NCBI GenBank assembly: GCA_965603355.1
Contig: CBFDCQ010000026.1
Location: 1-39,117, forward strand
Reading direction: 5' to 3'
Length of the DNA: 39,117 nucleotides
DNA from: CBFDCQ01 sp965603355
GTDB lineage: Bacteria; Hydrogenedentota; CAZGCA01; CBFDCQ01
In this document: in pieces, positions 39,079 through 39,117 of the stretch
Layout of the letters: the number at the start of each line of letters is the position of its first letter
Numbering within the stretch: position 1 is the stretch's first letter
Notes under the pieces: generated by a model
What the model saw: the letters and a program-made list of their open reading frames with translations, nothing else
Databases searched by the model: none
Told to the model about the DNA's origin: nothing
Program-made: the position numbers and the translations under genes

Positions 39079-39117
39079 ATGAGCAAGAAGAAGTTTGAGA
39101 GGACGAAGCCGCACGTA
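39079..39117 (+). CDS. tuf: Elongation factor Tu, first 13 codons (runs out of the window)
   Basis: The last bases encode MSKKKFERTKPHV, the start of EF-Tu (compare the usual MxKxKFERxKPHVN). The ATG at 39079 directly follows AGGAG, and a further GGAGG lies 11 bases upstream. The position after fusA is the expected one for tuf. The gene is cut by the window end. Confidence 0.9.
   Translation, partial: MSKKKFERTKPHV

Noticed and set aside
1..39117. CRISPR arrays, transposases, integrases, phage genes
   Set aside because: No repeated direct units of the right length and no such protein motifs were seen on either strand.

Overview
The window is a 39 kb piece of a bacterial chromosome, moderately GC-rich by eye. 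It holds about 31 protein genes and no RNA gene, CRISPR array or transposase that I could find. A lipid A-type acyltransferase relative, a periplasmic-type S41 protease and a full flagellar motor/export block suggest a flagellated, Gram-negative (diderm) bacterium. The flagellar block (FliM, a FliY-type switch protein, sigma-28, a SwrB-like protein, FliK-like, stand-alone FlhB C-terminal homologue) is arranged as in Firmicutes/Thermotogae-like operons. RNase HII is of archaeal type. I cannot assign a phylum; a poorly sampled lineage is the best guess. TTG starts are common, including rpoC and fusA, and most promoters visible by eye are TTGACA-like with a strict 17-bp spacer.

Layout. 1-1909 (+): end of an acyl-CoA synthetase-type enzyme and an LpxL-like acyltransferase. 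1935-5070 (-): a likely operon of an EF-Tu-domain-2-like small protein, a PD-(D/E)XK nuclease-like protein, archaeal-type RNase HII, and a fusion of a nucleoside deoxyribosyltransferase-like domain to a DNA methyltransferase, the last bracketed by palindromes. 5421-8246 (+): an exported SUMF1-fold protein and an alanine/glycine:cation symporter. 8284-12601 (-): moxR, DUF58 and a transglutaminase-like membrane protein as an operon. 13112-16268 (+): an ECF sigma factor translationally coupled to a five-part regulator (receiver, two anti-sigma zinc fingers, zinc ribbon, membrane helix, PDZ plus S41 protease), itself overlapping a tiny Cys-rich ORF. 16646-21188 (+): AMP-dependent ligase, radical SAM/SPASM enzyme and GPH-type transporter. 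21332-21622 (+): a small PII-like protein. 21623-27089 (-): flagellar operon. 27758-39117 (+): rpoB, rpoC, then rpsL, rpsG, fusA and the first 13 codons of tuf.

How the parts work together. The strongest candidate for an undescribed system is the ECF sigma/REC-ZAS-ZAS-TM-PDZ-S41 pair. Sigma binding, a possible cytoplasmic signal input and a periplasmic protease with an intact Ser/Lys dyad lie on a single polypeptide, where known systems use separate anti-sigma factors and proteases. The adjacent ligase/radical SAM/transporter genes look like a small-molecule or peptide-modification locus. The nuclease/RNase HII/methyltransferase operon is a nucleic-acid-processing cluster with signs of lateral transfer. 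The right third is housekeeping transcription and translation, except that rpoB is not preceded by rplJ/rplL and instead diverges from fliM.
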